Positions 1 to 8,194 of a stretch of 64,000 nucleotides of DNA are shown in pieces. The notes below the pieces were generated by a model, which was given only the letters and a program-made list of their open reading frames with translations, was not told the origin of the DNA and did not search any database. Positions within the stretch are counted from its first letter, which is position 1; every line of letters begins with the position of its first letter. This stretch comes from Pectobacterium carotovorum (GTDB lineage Bacteria; Pseudomonadota; Gammaproteobacteria; Enterobacterales; Enterobacteriaceae). The DNA lies in the NCBI GenBank assembly GCA_016415585.1, contig CP066552.1, forward strand, positions 3,906,001 through 3,970,000, read 5' to 3'. A program made the position numbers and the translations under genes.

Positions 1-62
1 GTGCCTCAACGGGTGACGGGGATTGGACATCGTTCTGATACCCGCGATACTTCTCCCCGTCT

Positions 63-103
63 GCTGTCTCTTAGTCATGTTTCTATGCAAACTAAGAGGC
101 AGC
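63..103. repeat. Imperfect inverted repeat at the 3' end of the GNAT gene
   Basis: Two 13-base arms (63-75 and 91-103) match at 12 of 13 positions as inverted copies, with a 15-base spacer. The stop codon of the minus-strand GNAT gene (92-94) lies in one arm. On the minus strand this forms a hairpin across the end of that gene and may help to end or stabilise its transcript. No clear T-run follows, so it is not a textbook terminator. Nothing else is visible in bases 1-62. Confidence 0.45.
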
Positions 104-556
104 CGACAGCGACTGGTGATACAGCCGCACAGCTTTGTCTGGGTAGTCCAGCCCATCGCCGATATAACGCCAGCCGTGTTTTTCGTAATAGCCGCTAAAC
201 GTGGCGAACAAATAGAGATTGTCAAAACCCTGACGGCGGCAGAAATCCAGTACGTGCTGTTGCAGTGCGATGCCCAGCCCTTTGTCACGCTGGCTTTCTT
301 CCACGTACAGCGATGCCAGCCAGGGCGTCAAATCCTGCCGGCTGATTAAATCGCAGCGCCAAAGCCCTACCGTCCCGACTAGACGCTCGCCCTCCAGCGC
401 GATAAACGTCAGCGGTAACGCCGCCGGGTTCAGGCTATTACGCACCACGCTGGCAAAGAATTCACGGCTGTTCTGGCTGCCGAACGCCTGCCATATCCAG
501 TCAATCACCTGCTCTTGATGCTGAGGATGATCCGCCAGATAAACAATCTTTGCCAT
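92..556 (-). CDS. GNAT-family N-acetyltransferase
   Basis: A soluble protein of 154 residues of the GCN5-related acetyltransferase fold, which moves an acetyl group from acetyl-CoA to an amine. The substrate cannot be told from sequence. The central strand reads VGLWRCDL, followed by LASLYVEESQRDKGLGIALQ, a good motif A with the R/Q-x-x-G-x-G/A acetyl-CoA loop. The end contains YEKHGWRYIG, typical of motif B. The frame stays open a little further upstream to 583, but the ATG at 556 is preferred because a TAGGT Shine-Dalgarno-like stretch precedes it and the family homology begins there. The gene stands alone, and its upstream region is the AT-rich spacer before the MACPF pair. Confidence 0.85.
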   Translation of the reverse strand: MAKIVYLADHPQHQEQVIDWIWQAFGSQNSREFFASVVRNSLNPAALPLTFIALEGERLVGTVGLWRCDLISRQDLTPWLASLYVEESQRDKGLGIALQQHVLDFCRRQGFDNLYLFATFSGYYEKHGWRYIGDGLDYPDKAVRLYHQSLSAAS

Positions 557-583
557 GCATTTACCTACATACGCTGATAGCAA

Positions 584-964
584 TCAACACAAAGATACCT
601 AATAAATTTACCTCATCCTACTTCAAGATGTATATACGGTGCAACGTGGCTCTTTTCCCTCCGTTGACGCTTTATGCGTATAACAAAGAATATAATTAAT
701 GAGAAATTATTTTCACGACAATCAATTTTAAAAACATATTTTCCCATGAATAATAACAAAAAAGAGACTAACATATTTTAATCAACCACTCTTTAATTGC
801 AAAATAAAAAACAAACTAATAATTCAATAAAATAACAATAAGCAAAATAACATAATAAAGGAGGAGTAAACAAAAAAGAGTACCAAGAGTCCGCTACATC
901 TAAAAAAAGCATTTAATCATCACTTATTATCTATCAGTGAGTTATTTTTATTGGAGATAGACTC
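584..964. other. AT-rich intergenic region upstream of the MACPF pair
   Basis: About 380 bases, strikingly AT-rich compared with the flanking GNAT gene, and presumably holding the promoters of both neighbours. Bases 619-630 (TACTTCAAGATG) resemble the terminal motif of the MITE-like repeat at 16919-17122 and may be a remnant. A strong Shine-Dalgarno-like run (AAAGGAGGAG, 857-866) has no convincing start codon after it. I see no RNA gene or long palindrome. Confidence 0.5.
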
Positions 965-2062
965 ATGGCATTACAAAGAACAATGGTGTACAAAGAACTG
1001 GTAAGTGAAAATTTTCAGATAGATGAAAATTCCATGGCTACCGAAGTAAGAAAACTATTAGTCGAAAAAAACTATATTGGTGGAAGCGATACCGATAAAG
1101 AGGCCTGGCGTTTCTTCATCTATAGCACGACTGATACTGATAATTATAGCGATTCTATACTCGCAAAAAATACCGAATCACTCGTTCCGATCAAAATGTT
1201 GCTCGGTCCAGGACAACAGTTGTACCTCACCAATATCAACAAAGGGCACCATCCCGACCTGATGGGCATTGGGGTAAATTGGTTCTTTGATCGAAATATG
1301 GGCTGCAAAATTTCTCTAAATAATGAAGACGAATCAGCAAAACAGAAAAATGCTGACAAATTTCAACCAATGATGATGAAGCATGTTCATCCCACCAGTC
1401 AGAATGTGGTTGGCATTTACGACAACGTTGTCGTATGTGAAAAAGGAAGCGTCATTAAGATCAATATCAGCTCATGGGGTGCCGCTGGGTTTGCCTACAG
1501 TATCAAACCAGATAAAGGCGATAACATTGTCGATACGCTCTATCTTGTACTCGGTGATTCCCCAGATTCAACGGCCCAGGTTTCCATGCGCCGATATCAA
1601 TCAAAAGCCAATCAGATCGTTATTGACTCAACGAGTTCTATGAATATACCCAGCGGACAATCTGTTGATTATCAACGTATCAGTATAAAAACATGGCCCG
1701 TCACTTCATACAAAAAGAATGGAAAGACCTATTCAAGCCATTCACAACCGCCCAGCGTAACAATGCTAGAGGAAAGCAGCAGTTTGGTTAATTTTATGGC
1801 TAAGGCTAATGTTCAATTCAGCAATGTCTCAGACCGCCAGCTTGCGTCAGCAGAAATTCTTCCTGGTGACTCGTTAGAGCCAGGAACCGCGCGTCAAGGA
1901 GACCCATCAAGTCAACAATTTGGCACGATCTCCAATATAAGCGACAACCCTGGGGGGGCAATTGGCGAGGTCGTAATTTACTTCTTCGTATTCAAAAGCC
2001 ATGACGACGCGGTAAAAGTCATCGATCAAATCAACGCCCCTAATCCAAAGGTCTGGAATTAA
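965..2062 (+). CDS. Unrecognised 365-residue protein, likely partner of the MACPF-like protein
   Basis: I do not recognise this family. The protein has no signal peptide or membrane segment. It appears to be mostly beta-strand, with an N-terminal half (about 45-200) rich in alternating hydrophobic residues (LYLTNINKG, VVGIYDNVVVCEKG, VIKINISSWG) and a separate C-terminal part (about 235-365) ending in EVVIYFFVFKSHDDAV. The start is clear: GGAG lies 8 bases upstream of the ATG. Only 15 bases separate it from the next gene, which resembles MACPF pore formers, so the two are very probably one transcription unit. By analogy with aegerolysin/MACPF and other two-component toxins it could be a targeting or membrane-binding subunit, but no aegerolysin signature is evident. 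Codon use is AT-rich, unlike the genes around it, suggesting acquisition by transfer. Confidence 0.7.
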   Translation: MALQRTMVYKELVSENFQIDENSMATEVRKLLVEKNYIGGSDTDKEAWRFFIYSTTDTDNYSDSILAKNTESLVPIKMLLGPGQQLYLTNINKGHHPDLMGIGVNWFFDRNMGCKISLNNEDESAKQKNADKFQPMMMKHVHPTSQNVVGIYDNVVVCEKGSVIKINISSWGAAGFAYSIKPDKGDNIVDTLYLVLGDSPDSTAQVSMRRYQSKANQIVIDSTSSMNIPSGQSVDYQRISIKTWPVTSYKKNGKTYSSHSQPPSVTMLEESSSLVNFMAKANVQFSNVSDRQLASAEILPGDSLEPGTARQGDPSSQQFGTISNISDNPGGAIGEVVIYFFVFKSHDDAVKVIDQINAPNPKVWN

Positions 2063-2077
2063 TACCTGGAGCTTAAA

Positions 2078-3319
2078 ATGACCAATAAATTGATCAAAGT
2101 ACAACGTTCAGACGGTGATAGCCGCTCATTTAGCCTTGATACTGAAGACATGCTAAAAGAAACACGAGCGTCTCTGACGAACCCTCCCCATTCATTTATG
2201 GACGATCAAGACGCATTTATATTTAAAAACAGTGAAATAGATAGAAGTGCTGAAATATTAATTAAGCTTGAAAGCTTACTGGGTGATAGTGATATCTTGA
2301 ATATTGGCACAGCCGGAGATATTGGCGGTGATGATGGCGTACAGCGTTACAATCGAATGAGTAAGGCCGATAAACTTGCTCTCTTCAAAAATATTCAAAT
2401 TTATCGCGGCTTAACGGTTGATCAGAAAGGTTTTTCAAAGACGTTCAAGAATCTTTACCAACTGGCAGACACCTATATGCCAGAGGCAAATGATCCCTAT
2501 GTGCTGACTGAACTCCAGCAATCATACACTTTTACTGAAGTAACACATACGATGGAGCGTAGTGGAGTACAATCTGGTTCGATATCGCTAACCACGCCTT
2601 GGGGCGGTGGCGAAACAAACTATAAATATGCGCAAGAGCATTCCGAATCAAGCAGCCAGACAAATACCTTTATGACCCAACGTTTCCTGTCCCGAAAAAT
2701 TGATTTATCAATCGATGACAAGAAATTAATTGCTGACAAAAACTTTGTACTGGCAGTTCAGCAAGCAGTGAAAGGCCATGAGCGTTCTATTGATGGCTAT
2801 GCAAATCTGGTCAACGTCCTGAATGAATTTGGTTGGTACATACCGATTAAATACACGCTGGGCGGAGTGCTCTATGCCACCAAAACGACAGCGGTGAGTA
2901 AACGTAGCGAAGCGGATAGTGATAGTTCAGAGTTTGGGGCAAGCTTCAAAATGGCTTTCGATGGTATCGGCGGAGGAGCTGCCTATAACAATGCCAGCGG
3001 ACACAAATCGTCCAGTGGAAGTAGCCACAGTAGTGAAGATGTCACGATCCTGCAAATCGGCGGGCATGCTGGTACTCAAAACGACTTTGAAAAATGGAAT
3101 GACTCGCTAAACGAAGCAATCACCTGGAATGTCGCGGCCTATACTTCCATGCTACCGAGTTTGATACTACTTGTTGGTATCGATAACCAAACATTGAGCA
3201 ACTGTCATTCCCTGTTGGCAAAATACAACACCTATGCGACAGTGCTGACATTACAACCCTATATCAGCGTGAGTGATTATGAACGGGATCTCGCGAATCG
3301 ATTAAACCCCTTTGCATAA
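2078..3319 (+). CDS. MACPF-like (membrane attack complex/perforin fold) pore-forming protein
   Basis: A protein of 413 residues without a signal peptide. Several MACPF hallmarks are present in order. A Gly/Ser/Thr-rich amphipathic stretch at 155-205 lies where the first transmembrane hairpin is expected. The signature region FGWYIPIKYTLGG (251-263) corresponds to the family's Y-G-x-H-x6-GG, although the His is replaced. A second Gly/Ser-rich amphipathic stretch spans 270-325. The closing pattern GG (328-329)...W340..S343...P360 matches the family's C-terminal consensus. Known relatives insert into membranes as oligomeric pores, including immunity, fungal pleurotolysin-type and insecticidal proteins. 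GGAG precedes the ATG by 6 bases. The gene follows the 365-residue protein by 15 bases and ends before a strong terminator. It could be a toxin against insects, protists or rivals; release would need lysis or an unknown route. The match is by motif only and remote. Confidence 0.65.
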   Translation: MTNKLIKVQRSDGDSRSFSLDTEDMLKETRASLTNPPHSFMDDQDAFIFKNSEIDRSAEILIKLESLLGDSDILNIGTAGDIGGDDGVQRYNRMSKADKLALFKNIQIYRGLTVDQKGFSKTFKNLYQLADTYMPEANDPYVLTELQQSYTFTEVTHTMERSGVQSGSISLTTPWGGGETNYKYAQEHSESSSQTNTFMTQRFLSRKIDLSIDDKKLIADKNFVLAVQQAVKGHERSIDGYANLVNVLNEFGWYIPIKYTLGGVLYATKTTAVSKRSEADSDSSEFGASFKMAFDGIGGGAAYNNASGHKSSSGSSHSSEDVTILQIGGHAGTQNDFEKWNDSLNEAITWNVAAYTSMLPSLILLVGIDNQTLSNCHSLLAKYNTYATVLTLQPYISVSDYERDLANRLNPFA

Positions 3320-3397
3320 GGCTGGAAGCAGTGCGGGATAGATTGCAAATAGCAAATGCCTGAATGTTACAGAAGTTAGATAATGAAGTATCTCAAT

Positions 3398-3429
3398 GCC
3401 CCCTGCTGCTATGCTGGCAGGGGCTTTAT
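3398..3429 (+). terminator. Rho-independent terminator after the MACPF unit
   Basis: A GC-rich stem (GCCCC-TGC pairing with GCAGGGGC, one bulged C) closes over a roughly 10-base loop and is followed by TTTAT. It lies about 80 bases after the stop of the MACPF-like gene and ends the two-gene unit. The rest of 3320-3645 shows no gene and presumably holds the promoter of the LacI-family gene. Confidence 0.7.
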
Positions 3430-3645
3430 CGAAGAATCACCGAATGACTGCAATGCTGGGAGCTAACCGAAGAGTTTGCCTCACGACGCGAAATGGCGAT
3501 ATCACAAAACTGACAAAAACCTGATTGAGAAACGAACATCAGGCGTTAAATCCAACAATATGCCTGTGGTAACATGTCGCATGATGTTCGTAACAGGGAT
3601 GGATAGGCGCTTCAGCCCGTCATTATACTCAATTAAGGTGCAGCG

Positions 3646-4686
3646 ATGAAAACCATGCTTGAGGTGGCAAGACGTGCAGGCGTGTCTAAAGCGACTGTCT
3701 CCCGAGTGCTAAACGGCACGGGTCAGGTCAAACAGACAACACGCGATGCGGTATTTCGGGCAATGGACGAGCTAGGTTACCGCCCTAATTTTCTGGCGCG
3801 TTCGCTGGCTCGTCGTACTTCAAACAGCATTGGCCTCGTTATTTCCAATTTTGACGGCCCCTACTTTGGCCGCCTGCTGCGCCGTGCTACGGATATCGCG
3901 GAAAGCCACGGTAAACACCTCATCGTGACCGATGGGCACGATACGCCGGAGGATGAGCAGCGTGCAGTGCAGCTTCTGTCTGACAGACAATGCGACGCCA
4001 TTATCCTCTATACCCGCTATATGTCCGAAACGGACCTCATGACGCTGCTCGACACGCTGACCATTCCGATGATCGTGATGAATCGCGATCTACCGCAGGC
4101 GCGGGAACGCTGTATTTTCTTCCGTCAGCAGCAGGCCGCGTTTGACGTGGTGAATTACCTAATCGAACAGGGCCACCGAGAGATCGCCTGCATCACCGCC
4201 CCTATGCAAACGCCGACGGCACTGGCGCGGCTCGCAGGCTATCAGCAGGCATTAACCACCCATCAGATCGAGTTTGATCCACGCCGAGTGGCATATGGAA
4301 CCAGCATGGTAGCCAGCGGCTATCAGGCTACACGCCAGTTGCTGAAAAGCGGTGTCAGCTTTAGCGCGCTGTTTGCCAGCAACGATCACATGGCGATTGG
4401 CGCAATGAAAGCGCTGTATGAAGCAGGGAAAAGATTACCGCAGGATGTCTCCGTCTTCGGCTTTGACGATGAACCCTGCGCAACCTACCTGCACCCTTCA
4501 CTTTCCACCGTTTACATGCCGATTGAAGAGATGGCTGCCACCGCGATTACGCAAGTGCTGGATCTGCTTGCAGGCAAAGATGTCAAACCACTACAACCTT
4601 TTACTGGCGAACTTAAGCTACGCGAATCGGTACAGAAGGGTCCGTTCTATTCACGCAGCGCCAGTCATTCCCGCAATTCCCGCTGA
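3646..4686 (+). CDS. LacI/GalR-family transcriptional regulator (AscG-like)
   Basis: A DNA-binding repressor of 346 residues, the usual family length. Residues 4-23 form the helix-turn-helix (MLEVARRAGVSKATVSRVLN), followed by the hinge (YRPNFLARSLARR). From about 60 onward is the periplasmic-binding-protein-like effector domain, including the typical SALFASNDHMAIGAMKAL and VSVFGFDDEP strands. The overall pattern is closest to E. coli AscG, a regulator of beta-glucoside genes, so a sugar is the likely effector. No sugar operon lies next to it: the downstream neighbour is the convergent MFS gene of the biosynthetic cluster. It may act on itself, at a distant site, or on the cluster. An AAGGTG ribosome-binding site precedes the ATG. 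Confidence 0.9.
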   Translation: MKTMLEVARRAGVSKATVSRVLNGTGQVKQTTRDAVFRAMDELGYRPNFLARSLARRTSNSIGLVISNFDGPYFGRLLRRATDIAESHGKHLIVTDGHDTPEDEQRAVQLLSDRQCDAIILYTRYMSETDLMTLLDTLTIPMIVMNRDLPQARERCIFFRQQQAAFDVVNYLIEQGHREIACITAPMQTPTALARLAGYQQALTTHQIEFDPRRVAYGTSMVASGYQATRQLLKSGVSFSALFASNDHMAIGAMKALYEAGKRLPQDVSVFGFDDEPCATYLHPSLSTVYMPIEEMAATAITQVLDLLAGKDVKPLQPFTGELKLRESVQKGPFYSRSASHSRNSR

Positions 4687-4777
4687 TATCGATCTGCTCC
4701 CCGAACAGGCCCGGCAACCTTGAAGCAAGGGGCGCAGCAGGAATACGTCCAGATAGCGTCGTGCTCCCGTAGTTTCG

Positions 4778-5953
4778 TTAAGACAGTTTACGTGACAGCA
4801 GGTAGGCCACCAGCATCACGGGTGGAATCACGGTCAATAATCCGATAGCACCAACCAGCCCAATACTTTCGCCTACATTGCCAAGTAACAAGGGCGCGAG
4901 TAAGAGCGCTAGCCCTACCGACTGAGTTGCTCCCGCCGCGATTTTTGACAGAAACTGCGGTGGTTGCTGCGTCGCAACCGATAATATCAGCGGGAAAAAA
5001 TTCCCCAGACAGGCCCCTAAAATCGCCAGGCTCACCAACGCGACGGTGATATGAGGAACCCGCCACAGAATAACCAAACCGATTCCACCAACGATGATTA
5101 CCCCGATCAGCAGCGTGTTGATTTCATAGCGCAGCAGCAGGCGGCTCACCGCAATCCGCCCGACAATCGTGCCGCCGAAGTAGGCAGACATCATCCCCAC
5201 ACTGGTCGCAACCGTTACGGATAACTGCTCTTCCAGAAACTGGGCGCCCCAAAAACCGATACCCCACTCTGCTGAAATGCCGAGGAAAATCATGCCGAAC
5301 ATCAGGAACGCTACCAACGGCAGACGGGGGGAACTATCCGCAGGATTGCCAGTTGAGGTGGCGATATTGACAGGCACCCGCGATAGATTTCCGGGCGCAA
5401 TAAAGAGAAGAGGTAGCAGCGCGATGATGGGCACGAACATCGCGATCCGCCATCCCCAGCCTGACTCCACCGCAAGGCTGACAAAGACCGGTCCGGCAAA
5501 GACCCCAATGGCGGCAAAAATACATCCTTCCGTGATGGCAACCCCGCTGTTTTCACCATGATGACGAGCCAGTGATTCCTGAATGGCAATTTGCATGGCC
5601 CCCCCCGCCAGCCCTAACACCAGCGACATGCCCAGCGTTGCCGATGAAGGCATTGGCAGGGAAAAAACGGCAACCGCAATCGTCACCGCAAACGAGCTGG
5701 TGAGCAGGATACGCTTTGGCGATACCCTTTTTGAACAGTAGGTAACGATAAAGCCTGTCGCGAACATACCAATGGCGTAGAGGCTAAAGTGCAAGCCAAT
5801 CACGATTCTGGACAGCTGTAATTCATCACGTAGGAAAGGGGTGATAGAGCCAGGTACGGCCTGATGAAAGCCGCACACCACCGACAACATATATAAATAG
5901 AACGTGTAATAGTCGCGTTTAAATTGTGGTTTACCCTGGCTCTGTTCCGTCAT
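4778..5953 (-). CDS. MFS transporter, last gene of the putative biosynthetic cluster
   Basis: A 391-residue inner-membrane protein with about 12 hydrophobic segments and the major facilitator layout, including a basic cytoplasmic loop after the second helix (YCSKRVSPKR). It begins 24 bases after the NudK-like gene, with AAAGGAA just upstream of the ATG, so it is almost certainly co-transcribed with the eleven genes before it. As the terminal gene of a run of biosynthetic enzymes, export of the product or uptake of a precursor is the natural reading. Substrate and direction cannot be told from the sequence. Confidence 0.85.
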   Translation of the reverse strand: MTEQSQGKPQFKRDYYTFYLYMLSVVCGFHQAVPGSITPFLRDELQLSRIVIGLHFSLYAIGMFATGFIVTYCSKRVSPKRILLTSSFAVTIAVAVFSLPMPSSATLGMSLVLGLAGGAMQIAIQESLARHHGENSGVAITEGCIFAAIGVFAGPVFVSLAVESGWGWRIAMFVPIIALLPLLFIAPGNLSRVPVNIATSTGNPADSSPRLPLVAFLMFGMIFLGISAEWGIGFWGAQFLEEQLSVTVATSVGMMSAYFGGTIVGRIAVSRLLLRYEINTLLIGVIIVGGIGLVILWRVPHITVALVSLAILGACLGNFFPLILSVATQQPPQFLSKIAAGATQSVGLALLLAPLLLGNVGESIGLVGAIGLLTVIPPVMLVAYLLSRKLS

Positions 5954-5977
5954 CTATTCATTTCCTTTAAGGGAGAA

Positions 5978-6583
5978 TTACGGCTTACAAAGATTTTTAA
6001 TAACCAAGTGCTGGAGCAAAATAATGGTTTTGGCATCAATAATCTGGCCGTCATCAATCATGCTGAGCGCATCTTTAATCGGGATTTCCATTACCTTGAT
6101 ATCTTCGCCCTCTTCAGCGATACCACCGCCTTCATTGATTCGCATCTCGTGCGTAAACGGCGCAATAAAGAAGTGTAGACGCTCGGTAACAGATCCGGGG
6201 CTCATGAATATTTCACCAATTTTGGTGACCTCATTGAGCTTATATCCTGTTTCCTCCTCCGCTTCTTTTCTGATGGCCTGTACTGGGTCGCGTTCATCCA
6301 ACAGGCCAGCACACGCTTCGATCAGCTCATAATGATGACCCAGCAGAAAAGCGGGTAGGCGAAACTGACTGGTGAGAATGACCGTACGCGCATCCGGGTT
6401 GTAGAGCGCAATGGTAGCGCCGTGACCACGATCATAGGCTTCACGAACCAGACGCTGTTCCGTTCCGTTTGAGCGTGTGTAAGTGATGTCGTATTTGGTG
6501 AGCTTTCCCCAATCATTGGCTAATACCCAGCTGTCATTGATAACCGCTTTCGTGGCAGAGGGTGCATAAGTCGTATTTTTCAT
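5978..6583 (-). CDS. NudK-like Nudix hydrolase (GDP-mannose/sugar-nucleotide pyrophosphatase type)
   Basis: A protein of 201 residues with a Nudix box in the segment GLLDERDP...KEAEEETGY. The usual E and R of the box are conservatively replaced by D and K. The following FMSPGSVTERLHFFIAPF and GGGIAEEGEDIKVMEI closely resemble E. coli NudK, which cleaves GDP-mannose and related nucleotide sugars. In this cluster it may release a sugar phosphate from a nucleotide sugar or act as house-cleaning. Its ATG overlaps the stop of the solute-binding-like gene by four bases (ATGA), which indicates translational coupling. A second, unrelated Nudix gene opens the operon. Confidence 0.85.
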   Translation of the reverse strand: MKNTTYAPSATKAVINDSWVLANDWGKLTKYDITYTRSNGTEQRLVREAYDRGHGATIALYNPDARTVILTSQFRLPAFLLGHHYELIEACAGLLDERDPVQAIRKEAEEETGYKLNEVTKIGEIFMSPGSVTERLHFFIAPFTHEMRINEGGGIAEEGEDIKVMEIPIKDALSMIDDGQIIDAKTIILLQHLVIKNLCKP

Positions 6584-7485
6584 AGGTGATGACCGTTTGC
6601 AATGGATTCAAGCTGGGATAACCAGCGGGTTCGGTTTTCTACCGCGTTTTCGGCATCAATAACAAATAGCCGGCTATCCGGTTTTCCGAGAATAACTTTG
6701 TTATAGCTTGCGTAAAGGGCTGTTGCCTCTTCTGACCTGAGCCATTGAAGTGCCTGAGTGACCAGTGGACGGTGACAGGTCGTGGTAAAGCCCGCAAAAA
6801 CTTCAGATTCAATACCTATCGCATCTTGCGGTTCAACGAGTTGCAGCGTGGGACATTCCCGTTGCCGGTTTGAGGCCGCTATTTTTACCGTCACGCCCGC
6901 CGCGATATGTCCTTCTCCGGTCAACCGGGCGGGTTCCCATGCGGAAGGCGGCCTAATGCGCGCATTGCGATAAATACCAGAGAGGATCGCCCAGCCTTCG
7001 GGTTCACCGTAAAATTGCAGAATCGTCGCCAGAGCCAGAAACCCAGCGCCCGATACGGCCGGGTTGGGAAATGCAATTTTCCCCAGAAGCGCAGGTTGGG
7101 CAAGATCGACCCAGGATGCGATATTCCCCCCCGTTTCGGAAAGGACAGCGGGATCGACGACGATCGCGGTTGAAAATCCGGTGATGCGCATATATCCATC
7201 GGCGTCAGCGCCCGGAGCAAATAGCACACCACTTAAATCGAGGGTTCGCGAGGCGGTATCCGCCCACCCCAGAATCATATCCACCTGAGGAGCATGCTGC
7301 TCCTGCGCCAGCCTTGCCGTCAGGGCGGCTGTAGACATTCTTTCAATGTGGATCGCCACATCAGGCATATGATGCGCAAGAGCACGCAGATAATCGGCAA
7401 GCTCATAGGGTTCAAAAGAGCTGTAGGCCTTGAGTGTGGCCTTTGAGCCGTCGCCCGTTGGAGCATGAATGAGAGTGGAGGTCAT
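6580..7485 (-). CDS. Solute-binding-protein-like gene lacking a signal peptide
   Basis: A protein of 301 residues resembling the iron/2-aminoethylphosphonate class of ABC substrate-binding proteins. Evidence includes an early YSSFEPYELADYLRAL strand-helix, VDMILGWADTA, and a mid-domain hinge region IAFPNPAVSGAGFLALATIL. Unlike transported binding proteins it has no signal peptide or lipobox: it starts MTSTLIHAPTGDGSKATLKA after a good AAAGGAAC site. No ABC permease or ATPase lies nearby. It should therefore be cytoplasmic, and may have been recruited as an enzyme or carrier within the pathway, as happened with the binding-protein-fold enzyme THI5. That function is inference. It is 15 bases downstream of the HAD gene and overlaps the Nudix gene. 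Confidence 0.7.
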   Translation of the reverse strand: MTSTLIHAPTGDGSKATLKAYSSFEPYELADYLRALAHHMPDVAIHIERMSTAALTARLAQEQHAPQVDMILGWADTASRTLDLSGVLFAPGADADGYMRITGFSTAIVVDPAVLSETGGNIASWVDLAQPALLGKIAFPNPAVSGAGFLALATILQFYGEPEGWAILSGIYRNARIRPPSAWEPARLTGEGHIAAGVTVKIAASNRQRECPTLQLVEPQDAIGIESEVFAGFTTTCHRPLVTQALQWLRSEEATALYASYNKVILGKPDSRLFVIDAENAVENRTRWLSQLESIANGHHL

Positions 7486-7500
7486 GTTAGTTCCTTTACC

Positions 7501-8166
7501 TCACGCGCTAAGCTTGCTGAGCATGAGCGTCAGCTTGTCGTCTTTGAAATCAGGGATCGCCGCTGATGCGCCATACTCCAGCAACGCCGCTTCATCCAGC
7601 GCGCCCGTCATACCAAAGGTAAATACCCCCGCCGCCGCCGCAGACTGAATCCCGGGACCGGAATCCTCAAACGCTAATGCGTTTTCACGCCCAACGCCCA
7701 GCAGTCGCATCGCTTCCGCGTAAGGATAAGGATCGGGTTTGCTACGCGGCAGCTCCGCGCCAATGAGCAGATGATCGACGGACTCCAGTAAATGTAGCCC
7801 CTTCAACATCATGATGGCGCTTTCACGTGGCGCGTTAGTCACCACGGCAATCCCAATGTTTCTGTCCTGCGCCCACTCGAAGAGTTCAGCCACGCCCGCC
7901 CGGCCTTCCAGCGGCCCCGTAAGCTGCTTCCTGAACAGCGCTTCTTTACGCTCTCCCAGTTCATACCGGCGCTCGGGCGGTAAATTGGGGAAAAGATCGC
8001 GTGTGATGTGATCCATCGGCGCGCCCATGATTTTTTCGTTGTAATAGTCGATCGTGACGGACTGACCAAAGTCGGCCAGGAGTTCATTAAACGCGGCCAG
8101 ATGCAGCCGGTCTGTGTCGAGCAATGTTCCATCCAGATCAAACAACAATCCTGCGGTAGTTTTCAT
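7501..8166 (-). CDS. HAD-superfamily hydrolase (beta-phosphoglucomutase/phosphatase type)
   Basis: A 221-residue HAD hydrolase. Motif I is FDLDGTLLDTDRLH (nucleophile and acid-base Asp), motif II is VVTNAPRESA, the motif III Lys is in ELPRSKPDPYPYAEA, and motif IV is ALAFEDSGPGIQSAAAAG. The helical cap inserted after motif I is of the small C1 type used on sugar phosphates. The frame is open upstream to 8229, but the ATG at 8166 is preferred because homology starts there and it avoids overlap with the MTA-phosphorylase-like gene. It probably dephosphorylates or isomerises a phosphorylated intermediate of the cluster's pathway. Confidence 0.88.
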   Translation of the reverse strand: MKTTAGLLFDLDGTLLDTDRLHLAAFNELLADFGQSVTIDYYNEKIMGAPMDHITRDLFPNLPPERRYELGERKEALFRKQLTGPLEGRAGVAELFEWAQDRNIGIAVVTNAPRESAIMMLKGLHLLESVDHLLIGAELPRSKPDPYPYAEAMRLLGVGRENALAFEDSGPGIQSAAAAGVFTFGMTGALDEAALLEYGASAAIPDFKDDKLTLMLSKLSA

Positions 8167-8194
8167 TCCAATCTCTCCCAGCGAAACAACGATT

